From NCBI GenBank assembly GCA_029547805.1, contig JAKPOP010000023.1, forward strand, positions 18,028-82,027: a stretch of 64,000 bases of DNA. The letters are read 5' to 3'. Below the pieces are notes generated by a model. It was not told the DNA's origin. It saw only the letters and a list, made by a program, of their open reading frames with translations, and did no database searches. The first letter of the stretch is position 1; every line of letters starts with the position of its first letter. A program made the position numbers and the translations under genes. This document shows positions 54,441-62,613 of this stretch, piece after piece. The stretch comes from Deltaproteobacteria bacterium (lineage in GTDB: Bacteria > Myxococcota_A > UBA9042 > DTJE01).

Positions 54441-55370
54441 ATGAGAACGGCAATCGCGGCCTCCCGGGTCCGATCCCTGGCGGAAACCGCCGGACTGGAC
54501 GATGCCGCGGCGGCCACGGCGGCCCCGGTGCCCGCGGACCCGGACCACCTCTCCGGGGTGCTTCCGGCCTATCCCCCGGAACTCGCCTACCTGCACCGCC
54601 GACTGGCCGACCGCCTGGACCCCGGCCGACTGCTCCCCGGGGTCCGCACCGTGGTCGTGGCCTGCCGGTCCTACCTGGGCCCCCAGCCGGGCATCGAGGC
54701 CCTTCCCCCGGGCACCGCATTCGTGTCCCGCTTCGCCTGGAGCCCCGACTACCATGGCCCGATGATCCGGTCGATGGAGGCCCTGGCCCGGTCCATCGAG
54801 GCGGAGACCGGCTGCCGCAGCCGGGCCTACGTGGACACCGGCCCCATCCTGGAGAAGGCCTGGGCGGCCCGGGCGGGACTGGGATTCCTGGGGCGCAACG
54901 GCCTGCTGATCCACCCCCGCCTCGGGTCCTTCGTCTTCCTGGGGGTCGTGCTGACCGAGGCGGAGGTCCTCCCGGACGACCCCCGCCCGCCCCTGCCCGG
55001 ATGCGGGTTCTGCACCGCATGCCTCCGGGCCTGTCCCACCGGGGCCCTGCCGTCGCCGGGGCGGCTCGATGTCCTCCGATGCCTGGCCCACTGGACCGTG
55101 ACCGCCCGGACCCCGATTCCGGAAGGCATCCCCCTGGCGGGCCATCTCTATGGCTGCGACCGGTGCCAGGATGTCTGCCCCTTCAATCAACGGGCCCTGC
55201 GACCGGACCACCCCTGTTTTCGGCCCCTCCCGGGACTCCCGTTCCTGCCCCTGCGGGAGGTGCTGGACTGGGACGAGGCGGACTTCGAGACACGGGTTGG
55301 CGCCACCCCCATCCGGCGACGGGGACTGGCAGCCCTCCAGCAGACCGCCCGAAGGTTGTGGCAGGCTTGA
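54441..55370 (+). CDS. queG: Epoxyqueuosine reductase
   Basis: 309 residues. VVVACRSYLGP, FAWSPDYHGPMIRSMEALA and YVDTGPILEKAWAARAGLGFLGRNG form the cobalamin/substrate part. CGFCTACLRACPTGAL and CDRCQDVCPFNQ bind two [4Fe-4S] clusters. It reduces epoxyqueuosine to queuosine in tRNA. The C-terminal HEAT-like extension of some members is absent, making it shorter than the usual form. Confidence 0.93.
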   Translation: MRTAIAASRVRSLAETAGLDDAAAATAAPVPADPDHLSGVLPAYPPELAYLHRRLADRLDPGRLLPGVRTVVVACRSYLGPQPGIEALPPGTAFVSRFAWSPDYHGPMIRSMEALARSIEAETGCRSRAYVDTGPILEKAWAARAGLGFLGRNGLLIHPRLGSFVFLGVVLTEAEVLPDDPRPPLPGCGFCTACLRACPTGALPSPGRLDVLRCLAHWTVTARTPIPEGIPLAGHLYGCDRCQDVCPFNQRALRPDHPCFRPLPGLPFLPLREVLDWDEADFETRVGATPIRRRGLAALQQTARRLWQA

Positions 55371-55388
55371 GGCGCAACTCGCAGGGTG

Positions 55389-55685
55389 TCAGTCGAGGCC
55401 TGCCTCGGCCGGGACCACGCAGAGCCCCTGCTGGCAGACCTGATTGGCCTGGGGACAGGAGACCTGGTCCGAGCACCGGGGGACGCACTTGAGGTCCAGG
55501 CAGCCCAGTTCCGGGGCCACGCAGTCCTCGTCCCGGCGGCACTCGACACTGGAGAGGGCGACGCAGCGCCCCGTGGAGACCTGGCAGAGGTCCGTCCCGT
55601 CGCAGTCGTAGTCGTCCTTGCAGGACCAGGCGTCCGATCCGCACCCGCCCAGCACCAGGCAGAGGACCAGCCATCTCCGGAACAC
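55389..55685 (-). CDS. Small cysteine-rich lipoprotein
   Basis: 98 residues from GTG with GGGAGG seven bases upstream, giving signal FRRWLVLCLVLGGC. The mature part has repeated Cys units CKDDYDCDGTDLC, CRRDEDCVAPELGC and CSDQVSCPQANQVCQQGLC, the D-x-D-C type seen in other lipoproteins here. Function unknown. It lies 52 bases downstream of the terminator of the large ncRNA on the same strand. Confidence 0.72.
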   Translation of the reverse strand: MFRRWLVLCLVLGGCGSDAWSCKDDYDCDGTDLCQVSTGRCVALSSVECRRDEDCVAPELGCLDLKCVPRCSDQVSCPQANQVCQQGLCVVPAEAGLD

Positions 55686-55736
55686 CGAGAGACCTCCCGA
55701 GCCAGGATGTCGATGAGAAATCGTTCGCTGAATACC

Positions 55737-55760
55737 AAAACGGCGAGCCGAGGCTCGCCG
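55737..55760 (-). terminator. Intrinsic terminator of the large ncRNA
   Basis: A perfect 9-bp stem CGGCGAGCC/GGCTCGCCG with a two-base loop (55741-55760) is followed on the minus strand by TTTTGG. Confidence 0.8.
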
Positions 55761-56919
55761 CATGGTTGGACCTGGAAACAGGGGGGACGACCGGAGTGCC
55801 TCCCCAGAGCCTGTCGGTGATATCGGGTTCGCCTCGCGCGTCACCGCGTCCGGCGCAACTCTCCTGTGGTTGGCTGTGCCCTCGAAGACTTCCCGTCGGG
55901 CTATCGCCCTACTGGTTCGGCGACCCCACCTCGTGGTTCATCCACCCCGTGGTCTTCGCCCGCCGGGCGCCGGAAGCGTGAACTTCCAGGCGTGCCTTCC
56001 TCGGCCTTCCGCTCCACTCCAGAGTCATCCCCGCATCCCCAGGGTGCCGTCCTCCGGCACCACCGGCTCTCACGAGGTTTCTGCCCCCACGGCGCAACCC
56101 AACCGCGACGAGCCACCGCTCCCGGAGCATCCAACTCCGGGTCCTGTTGCGTCCCTGCCGTTCCTGCCGGCTCCGACGCCTTCCTCCCGTCGCCATCTCC
56201 CCGGTGTGTTTCAACCGGGCGCGCCCTCGGGGTTCCTCTCTCTCAGAGCCTTCCCGAACAGCGATCGCCGGGCCTCTCGACCCGCGCCTCCCTTCCTGCG
56301 ACTTGGGCGACCGCGATCGGCATCGGGACCCGGAGGTCCCGCGGCGTCCTCCCGGGAATCGACCTTTCGCCTCGCGGCGTCCGGCCGAACAGAGGGCCGC
56401 GCACAAGGCGCTGCCGCCTGCCTGTTCCCAGGGGGCTGCAAATCCGACCGCCCCTCGGAATGGGGTTCCGAGGTGCCCTCGCTTCAAGGGGTTCATCCCG
56501 CTGCCGGTGGGAAGTCCGCCGCCATGTCTCCATGGCCCCCGGCGTCTTCCTGCTCTCCCAGGCGTTCACTCCTCCCTGGGGCATTCCCCTTCCCGGCCTC
56601 AGCCTTCTCGGGTGCCGCCACCGCCCTTCGCCCTTCGGCGCGGGCCCTTGCGTCACCCCCGGGATCCTCGCCCCGAACACCCCCGCTTTCGCCGGGATGC
56701 CGCGGCTCCCCCGCATCGGCCTCCTCTCCGGTACTTCAGGGACAAGCCCTTCCGGGTTCGTTCCCCTGTACTACAGAGTTTCAAAGAACCGGGAAATCGG
56801 CTGGCCTCTTTCGAGGCTGCCGGCCCCTCCGAGGTTTCCCTCCTCGTCCCGTCGATTCCCCGGTCGCCCGGTTCCTCGGCGGGTGTCGGAGCGGCCGTCC
56901 GACCCCATTTCCAAGTCCA
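55737..56919 (-). ncRNA. Large structured non-coding RNA, about 1.18 kb, family unknown
   Basis: No credible protein: the plus strand is open in several frames at once, with low-complexity Pro/Arg/Ser translations and no ribosome sites. The minus strand is purine-rich and has a promoter at 56926-56954 and a terminator at 55737-55760. Perfect hairpins (plus coordinates, loop as in minus-strand RNA): 56885-56903 (6 bp), 56804-56817 (5 bp, GAAA), 56682-56696 (GAAA, one bulge), 56521-56536 (6 bp, GAGA), 56453-56473 (8 bp), 56421-56432 (CCTG, GGAA), 56325-56340 (6 bp, UCCG), 56121-56141 (7 bp), 56043-56061 (7 bp), 55972-55987 (5 bp), 55898-55909 (GGGC, GAUA). GNRA and UNCG loops occur only in the minus reading. 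I see no RNase P, tmRNA, rRNA or group II intron domain V core. Comparable in size to OLE, GOLLD or ROOL but not recognisably one of them. Confidence 0.62.
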
Positions 56920-56925
56920 GTTGCG

Positions 56926-56954
56926 AGTCTGACATGGGCCGGATGAAGTGTCAA
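56926..56954 (-). promoter_or_regulatory. Promoter of the large ncRNA
   Basis: Minus strand TTGACA (56949-56954), 17-base spacer, CAGACT (56926-56931). Predicted start near 56919, just before the first hairpin. Confidence 0.6.
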
Positions 56955-57286
56955 TCCCCCCCGGATCGACCTTTTGGATTCCCATGAACTTTCCAGGGGT
57001 TGCGCAGGGACGGGAAAACGAGCCGATTTCCTCGACAGGTTTTCGACAGCCTGTCGGGCGGCACCGGAACAGGCCGAAGGCATCGGGACAGGCCGCGGAC
57101 AGGCACCGATTCTGTCATCGCTGGTCTCAACAAGGGGCGCGACAGCATGGGGACTGGCGGTCCGGGCGTTCCAGGTCCCGGATCGGTCGCCCGGCGACAC
57201 CAGATGATGGGATCCGGTGGCGTCTTCATGCGGGTCGGAGGCCTCTCTCGGGGGGCTTTCGCCGCCCACCGGCGACCAGAGACCGG

Positions 57287-57685
57287 TCAAGGGGCCAGGA
57301 AGGTGTTGTAGACGCTGGTCTCGCAGGCGTGGCGGTAGTCCTCGGTGGACATGCCCCCGTAGAGCCAGCGGGTGACCGCACGGCCTTCCTCCTTCGCGGT
57401 GCGGCAGCCGCCGATGACGCCCTCCCGGCGGCAGGGACAGGAGGTGCTCCAGATGCCCTTCGCCGTCTTCTCGCACCCATCGCGGTCCCGGAACTCCTCT
57501 TCCCCGACGAAGCAGACCCCGTTCTGGTTCAGGGCCTTGCACCAGAGGTCCCAGCAGGACCCGTCCGGGAGATGGCACGAGGCCGTCACCTCGGGGTTCG
57601 CAGGGCCGCACTGGCTCGGGTCCAGGGCCGGCTTCGACGAGCAGGCGAGGCCTGCAAGCAGCGCCAGGATCGGGGCGAATCGCAT
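57287..57685 (-). CDS. Small cysteine-rich lipoprotein
   Basis: 132 residues; GGGAGG eight bases before the ATG. Signal FAPILALLAGLACSS with a good lipobox. Mature part with about eight cysteines (CHLPDGSCWDLWCKAL, GCEKTAKGIWSTSCPCRREG). No family recognised. The 285 bases between it and the ncRNA promoter hold only a 7-bp inverted repeat (57033-57039 with 57050-57056) and several GACAGG hexamers. Confidence 0.75.
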   Translation of the reverse strand: MRFAPILALLAGLACSSKPALDPSQCGPANPEVTASCHLPDGSCWDLWCKALNQNGVCFVGEEEFRDRDGCEKTAKGIWSTSCPCRREGVIGGCRTAKEEGRAVTRWLYGGMSTEDYRHACETSVYNTFLAP

Positions 57686-57823
57686 CACGATGGCCTCCCG
57701 TTCCGCCGGAGAGTCGCCGCAAGGATAGACGCCCTCCCCTGCCGGATCAACGGCAAAGAGGACCCTCGGCGCCGGCAGGTCCTGGGTTCCCTGAAGACGG
57801 GAGATTCCCGGGGGGCCCTGGTC

Positions 57824-59521
57824 TCAGAACACCACCGGAAGGCAGGTCGAACGGTCCACGCAGACCCAGCAGCCGTTCTGGATGACGGCGACGGCCCCCT
57901 GGCCGCAGTCGGGTCGGACCATCGCGCAATCGGCGACGGGATCGGTGGGGCAGCCGTGGGCCACGCAGGCCGGGAGGCAGTTGTCGCAGAGAGGACAGGA
58001 GGAGGTCCCGCAGGGGGAGCACCACTGGTCGGCCCGACAGTCCGCATCGCCGGCGCATCCTGGCTCGCCCCAGGGGCGGCAGGTCGCCGGGTTCACGCAG
58101 ACGTAGCAGGAGTTCTGGTAGGCCAGGATCTCCCACTCATTGCAGCGAGGGGGGATCATCTCGCAGAGGGGCTCCGTCCCGTCGTCGCAGTGGACGTCCC
58201 GCGGGGGGCAGTCCTGGGAGCAGGAGGAGGGGTCCTCGCCCTGTTCCCGGTCGCAGAAACCGTCGCCGCAGGGATTCCCGCAGATGGGCTCGCAGGCGCC
58301 CTCGATGCAGTCCCAGTGACCGCCCTGAGTCGCGCAACGGACCGGCCAGACCTGACCCAGGCAGTCCCGGTCGGCGGCACAGGACCCGTACTTGGGGCCG
58401 CACCCACAGGCCCCGTCCTGCCCTGTGCCACATCGACCTGGCAGGCCGCCGGAACGGGTGCAGTCCCAGGGCAGGCAGAAGGGCCCCGCCTGCAACGCGC
58501 AGATGTCCGGCCGGCAGTCCTTCGGACAACTCCCCGAGTCCTCCCCCAGGCGCGGGTCGCATCGCCCGTCCCCGCAGCCATCGAAATCGCAGACCTCGCT
58601 GCAGGCCCCCAGTCGGGTGCACGCCCAGTGCCCGACGCAGTCCACCAGCCAGGGCCGCCCAAGGCAGTCCGCCACCTCCGCGCACTGCTGGGCCGGGCAG
58701 GTCCCTCCCGTCCGGACGGCCACCCCCGCCGCGCTGGCCTGGCAGGCGTTCTGGTAGTCCTGTCCGTCGCAGCCGCAGACCGGCTGGTAGATCCGGGAGC
58801 AGATGGTCGGGCGGGGCTGGCAGGTTCCGGGATCGGTGCACTGGCCGGCATCCCGAGCGCACCAGGCGCTGGGGTCGCAGTCCTCGTTGCCCATGCAGGG
58901 CACCACCAGGGGGCAGTCATTGCTGCAGGACAACGGGCTCTCCCCGGCCAGGGAATCGCAGACCTGATCCCCGCATGGCACGCCGCAGGCCTCCCGACAG
59001 AGGCCCTGGATGCAATCCCAGTGGCCCTGGCAGTTGACCAGCCAGTAGCGGTTCACGCAGTCTCCGTCCCCCAGGCACTCCGGGACGACGGTCTCTTCCA
59101 CGCACCGGCAGGTCCCGGCGGGGTCCTGGCGGCAGACTCCCGGCATGCCACCTGGCGTCATGCAGCCATCCGGCAGGCACTGGGGATTGGCCACGGTCCC
59201 GCAGGGGTCCCCCGGCATCCCCGAGTCCGTGCCCGTGTCCCCGGGCACGTCCGCCGGTGGGACCACGTCGTCCCCACCCAGGTCCGCCTGGGCATCGATC
59301 GGGCCCCCGTCTGGCGGCGATCCAGGGTCACCTCCCAGGTCCGCCACCACATCCTGGTGTCCGCTCCCCGGGTCCACTGGAGACACTTCCGCCCCCGGGT
59401 CCCCGGTTCCCTGGTCCGTACCGGAGACGTCGGGGACCGTCACGTCGGGAAACGGCGCGATGCTGGTGGGACAGCCCCATGCCCAGAATGCCAGCGCCAG
59501 CCATGTCGGGATGCGTTTCAT
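57824..59521 (-). CDS. Large cysteine-rich lipoprotein with a Kazal-type domain and internal repeats
   Basis: 565 residues; signal MKRIPTWLALAFWAWGC. An Asp/Pro/Gly-rich stalk follows to about residue 105. Then come three copies of a roughly 55-residue unit (CLGDGDCVNRYWLVNCQGHW, CLGRPWLVDCVGHWAC and CLGQVWPVRCATQGGHWDC, each ending like CGDGFCDREQGEDPSSCSQD). Between the first two lies a Kazal-like inhibitor motif (YQPVCGCDGQDYQNACQA, residues about 240-262). Two YQNSCYVCVNPATC-type units close the protein. Disulphide-rich and probably surface-exposed. GGAGGAAG ribosome site and its own promoter. Confidence 0.82.
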   Translation of the reverse strand: MKRIPTWLALAFWAWGCPTSIAPFPDVTVPDVSGTDQGTGDPGAEVSPVDPGSGHQDVVADLGGDPGSPPDGGPIDAQADLGGDDVVPPADVPGDTGTDSGMPGDPCGTVANPQCLPDGCMTPGGMPGVCRQDPAGTCRCVEETVVPECLGDGDCVNRYWLVNCQGHWDCIQGLCREACGVPCGDQVCDSLAGESPLSCSNDCPLVVPCMGNEDCDPSAWCARDAGQCTDPGTCQPRPTICSRIYQPVCGCDGQDYQNACQASAAGVAVRTGGTCPAQQCAEVADCLGRPWLVDCVGHWACTRLGACSEVCDFDGCGDGRCDPRLGEDSGSCPKDCRPDICALQAGPFCLPWDCTRSGGLPGRCGTGQDGACGCGPKYGSCAADRDCLGQVWPVRCATQGGHWDCIEGACEPICGNPCGDGFCDREQGEDPSSCSQDCPPRDVHCDDGTEPLCEMIPPRCNEWEILAYQNSCYVCVNPATCRPWGEPGCAGDADCRADQWCSPCGTSSCPLCDNCLPACVAHGCPTDPVADCAMVRPDCGQGAVAVIQNGCWVCVDRSTCLPVVF

Positions 59522-59569
59522 TGCTTCCTCCTTTCCAGCACCTGTGTTCTCCCCTTGACCAATCGCCCC

Positions 59570-59599
59570 ATTCTAAAAAAAAGAAACCGCTGTCCGCAA
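59570..59599 (-). promoter_or_regulatory. Promoter of the Kazal-domain lipoprotein gene
   Basis: Minus strand TTGCGG (59594-59599), 18-base spacer containing a run of T, TAGAAT (59570-59575), about 49 bases before the ATG. Confidence 0.55.
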
Positions 59600-59777
59600 A
59601 TGGTTCTCCTTTGGCCTCGGTGCGGGGCCCGGCAGGACCACGAGGCGGGGGCACGATGCCCCAGGTCTGGACCGCTCGTCGGACTTCCGGGCATCCGAGA
59701 CCGGCGACCCTCTGTCCTCGGCCCAACGGACCGGCACGGCAAGGGCGCATCCCGCGGGTCTCCGGGGTCGCCACCCA

Positions 59778-59805
59778 TTGCAGAACCGGAACTCCATGAT
59801 AGGCT
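59778..59805 (+). promoter_or_regulatory. Candidate promoter of the DUF438 operon
   Basis: TTGCAG (59778-59783), 16-base spacer, TAGGCT (59800-59805), 33 bases before the ATG. Confidence 0.35.
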
Positions 59806-59838
59806 GCGACCGACCCCTGCCTGCCCGGAGGGAACCGG

Positions 59839-61128
59839 ATGAGCGAACTGCTGGAACAGTCGGATCGGCGCAAGAACCTGCTCAAGCACATGATTCGCCA
59901 GTTGCACGAGGGCGTCGCCCCCGAGGCCGTCCGGACGCAACTGACCCGGCTGCTGGGCCAGGTGCCCTACCACGAGGTGGTCGAGGTCGAGCAGCAACTG
60001 ATCCAGGAGGGCCTGCCGGTCGAGGAGGTCCTGCGGCTGTGCGACATCCACGCGGCGGTGCTCCAGGGGGCCATCTCCCAGCAGGGGGCCAAGGAACCGC
60101 CGCCCGGGCACCCGGCGGCGACCTTCAGCCGGGAGAACGAGGCCCTCCGCTGGGAGGTCGGCAACCTCCGACGCCTGGATGCCCGGCTCCAGGAGATGGG
60201 GGAGGACGACGACGCCACCGAGGTCCTGCTGGAGATGACCGCCGGGATCCACCGGCTGCTGGACGTCGAGAAGCACTACCAGCGCAAGGAGCACCTGCTG
60301 TTCCCCATCCTGGAGCGCCACGGGGTCACCGGGCCGCCGACGGTCATGTGGGGCAAGCACGACGAGACCCGGGCCCTGCTCCGGGACGCCCGGGAGGCCC
60401 TGGGGGCCTTTCAGGGCACCGCCACGGCCGGGGAACTCCGGAGCGTCGCGGCCCTGGTCCTGCGACCGGCCTGGGACTCGGTGCTGGCGATGACCGATCG
60501 GGAGGAGGAGATCCTGCTGCCGATGACGATGGACCTCCTCTCGGAGGCCGAGTGGTGGGAGGTTCACAAGGGCAGCGACGAGATCGGCTACTGCCTCTAC
60601 GACCCTCCGGCGACCTGGAGACCGGCGGACGTCCCGGAGGCCGACGCCGTCGGGACGGCCGGGGACGACCGCATCCGGCTCCACAGCGGGTCCTTCACCC
60701 GGGAGGAACTGGACGCCATCCTGAACACGATCCCCTTCGACCTGACCTTCGTGGACCGGGACGACACGGTCCGCTACTTCACCCAGGGCCGGGAGCGCAT
60801 CTTCACCCGGACCCGGGCCATCCTGGGCCGGAAGGTCACACTGTGCCATCCCCCGTCGTCGGTCCACGTGGTGGAGCGCATCCTGGAGGCACTGCGGTCC
60901 GGGAAGCAGGACGTGGCCCGCTTCTGGATTGAGATGCGGGGGCGCTTCATCGTGATCGAGTATCACGCCCTTCGGAACCGCCAGGGCGACTATCTCGGCT
61001 GTCTGGAGGTCAGCCAGGACCTGACGGCCAAGCGGGCCCTTCAGGGCGAGCGGCGCATCCTCCAATGGGATGAGGACCCGACGGCCGCCGCGAACGCCGG
61101 CGCACAGGAGGCTCCCGATGAGGCCTGA
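59839..61128 (+). CDS. DUF438 - hemerythrin - PAS domain protein
   Basis: 429 residues. DUF438 at about 10-80 (LLKHMIRQLHEGVAPEAVRTQ, LCDIHAAVLQG). A hemerythrin HHE domain spans about 110-235, with His and Glu ligands in KEHLLFPILERHG, KHDETRALL and DREEEILLPM. A PAS domain spans about 275-410 (LDAILNTIPFDLTFVDRDDTVRYF, and GDYLGCLEVSQDLTA). Hemerythrin plus PAS suggests sensing of oxygen or nitric oxide by a di-iron site. No kinase domain follows. The 3' end overlaps the DUF1858-DUF2249 gene, a known companion. Confidence 0.9.
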   Translation: MSELLEQSDRRKNLLKHMIRQLHEGVAPEAVRTQLTRLLGQVPYHEVVEVEQQLIQEGLPVEEVLRLCDIHAAVLQGAISQQGAKEPPPGHPAATFSRENEALRWEVGNLRRLDARLQEMGEDDDATEVLLEMTAGIHRLLDVEKHYQRKEHLLFPILERHGVTGPPTVMWGKHDETRALLRDAREALGAFQGTATAGELRSVAALVLRPAWDSVLAMTDREEEILLPMTMDLLSEAEWWEVHKGSDEIGYCLYDPPATWRPADVPEADAVGTAGDDRIRLHSGSFTREELDAILNTIPFDLTFVDRDDTVRYFTQGRERIFTRTRAILGRKVTLCHPPSSVHVVERILEALRSGKQDVARFWIEMRGRFIVIEYHALRNRQGDYLGCLEVSQDLTAKRALQGERRILQWDEDPTAAANAGAQEAPDEA

Positions 61129-61651
61129 CATCACCCCGGACCTGAAGGTCGGCGACCTGCTGCAGCACTACCCGGAACTGGAGCAGACCCTTGTGGGCCT
61201 CTCGCCGGAGTTCCGGCGGCTCTCCAATCCCGTGCTCCGGCGGACCGTGGCGAAGATCGCGACCCTGCGCCAGGTGGCGAAGGTTGGAGGCCTCGAGGTG
61301 GGCACGCTGGTGGGCACCTTGCGGGCGGCGGCGGGGCTCAGCCCCTGCGACACCGGGTCCCTCGATGGCGGCGGGGAGTCCTCGGGGCCGCCGTCCTGGT
61401 GGAAGGACCCGGTCCGGACGCTGGATGCCCGCCCGATCATCGAGGGCGGCGGCCATCCCCTGCCCGAGGTCCTGAAGGCACTGGAGGCCCTGGCCCCTGG
61501 CGAGGTCTTCTGCCTGGTGACTCCTTTCGTCCCCGAACCCCTGCTGGACGTCGTCCGGGGCCGGGGCTACCTGGTCTGGACCTCCCCCCGGTCCCCCGAC
61601 GGCGCCTTCCGGTCGTACTTCACGCACTCTGCGAAAGCCCAGGGTCACTGA
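61118..61651 (+). CDS. DUF1858-DUF2249 protein
   Basis: 177 residues. DUF1858 (about 1-70) reads DITPDLKVGDLLQHYPELEQ. DUF2249 (about 100-170) reads TLDARPIIEGGGHPLPEVLKALEALAPGE in pattern and ends in a beta-strand core. This pair often accompanies DUF438/hemerythrin proteins in anaerobes that handle nitric oxide or metals, but the biochemical role is not established. CAGGAGG site; overlaps the upstream gene by 11 bases. Confidence 0.85.
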   Translation: MRPDITPDLKVGDLLQHYPELEQTLVGLSPEFRRLSNPVLRRTVAKIATLRQVAKVGGLEVGTLVGTLRAAAGLSPCDTGSLDGGGESSGPPSWWKDPVRTLDARPIIEGGGHPLPEVLKALEALAPGEVFCLVTPFVPEPLLDVVRGRGYLVWTSPRSPDGAFRSYFTHSAKAQGH

Positions 61652-61722
61652 ACGGCGGAACCCGAAAAAGGGGCGTCGCATCGTCCGAACCGCGATCGGG
61701 ACAGCAACGAGGAGGACCTGCG

Positions 61723-62355
61723 ATGGACGAGCACATCATCCTGGAATCGATCCTTCGGGAGGATGTCATCCCGCGGTATCGGCGGTTGCTGGACGCCACC
61801 AGGGATGTCGTCGGTCGGCCGGTCGGAGGTCGGGTCGCGTTCGGGAGGCTCTGGTCCACCTGCCACGGCCTGGCGCACTGGACCCGGGTCGGATGCCTGG
61901 CGTTGCGGATCGTGCGGGCGCTGCCAACCGACGGCAGGCCGGTGGAACGGGACGAGGAAGCGGTCCTGGTCGCTTCCTTCTTCCACGATGCCGGCCGTCT
62001 GACCGAGTGGCATGAACCCGGACACGGCGAGGCGGGGGCCCGGATCCTGGAAGCCCTTGCGGGCGACCTCGGCCTGGATCCCTCGGTCGTCTTGATCGCC
62101 GCGCAGGCGATCCGGCTCCACGACTCGGATGACTGCCCGTTGCCACCTGCCGATCGCGTCGGAATCGCCCTTGCGAACGCCGACCGGCTGGACCGGGTCC
62201 GGTTGGGTGAGTCCCCGAGATCCGACCTCATGTACGACGACGGCGTCTGGCCTTCCCTGGTCAAACCCTCGGAGTGGCTTCTGCGATTCGTCGAGGGGCA
62301 TCGATTCTGGCAGGGACTGCGAACGGAAAGACAGGACGCGTCAACCGACGCATGA
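61723..62355 (+). CDS. HD-domain phosphohydrolase-like protein
   Basis: 210 residues. CHGLAHWTRVG, ASFFHDAGRLTEWHEPGHGE and ANADRLDRVRLG give the H...HD...D metal ligands of an HD domain. A cytosolic nucleotide or phosphate hydrolase is expected; substrate unknown. GAGGAGG site. It follows the DUF2249 gene by 71 bases on the same strand. Confidence 0.8.
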   Translation: MDEHIILESILREDVIPRYRRLLDATRDVVGRPVGGRVAFGRLWSTCHGLAHWTRVGCLALRIVRALPTDGRPVERDEEAVLVASFFHDAGRLTEWHEPGHGEAGARILEALAGDLGLDPSVVLIAAQAIRLHDSDDCPLPPADRVGIALANADRLDRVRLGESPRSDLMYDDGVWPSLVKPSEWLLRFVEGHRFWQGLRTERQDASTDA

Positions 62356-62500
62356 ACAGGCCCCGGTTTCGGGTCGACCTGCACTAGGTTTCCTTGGATA
62401 CGAACCTGGGGTCATGACCGCGAGGGAAGTGGTCCAAGGAAACCGGGCGCAGGTCCGCCTTCGTTGCGGGTTTGAAGATATCTGTGCGGACACGGGGACC

Positions 62501-62529
62501 TTGACAAGTGCCGTTATTCATGAAATAAA
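62501..62529 (+). promoter_or_regulatory. Promoter of the nuclease-like gene
   Basis: TTGACA (62501-62506), 17-base spacer, AATAAA (62524-62529), in a noticeably AT-richer stretch. The gap 62356-62613 contains no other supported gene. Confidence 0.5.
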
Positions 62530-62613
62530 CGCATATCTTCGGCTGGGTGTGGTGGGGAAAATGGTTGTCTCACGCTTGGCTGGATCATGGGAACTCGCTC
62601 ACAGGAGGGCCCC

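Noticed and set aside
55737..56919. Identity of the large RNA as RNase P RNA, tmRNA, rRNA or a group II intron
   Set aside because: The GAGGAAAGUCC core of RNase P, a tmRNA tag region, rRNA landmarks and a domain V helix were not found by eye.
55762..56987. Overlapping plus-strand frames of 260-394 residues
   Set aside because: Open simultaneously in different frames, no signal, domain or ribosome site; better explained as the complement of a purine-rich structured RNA.
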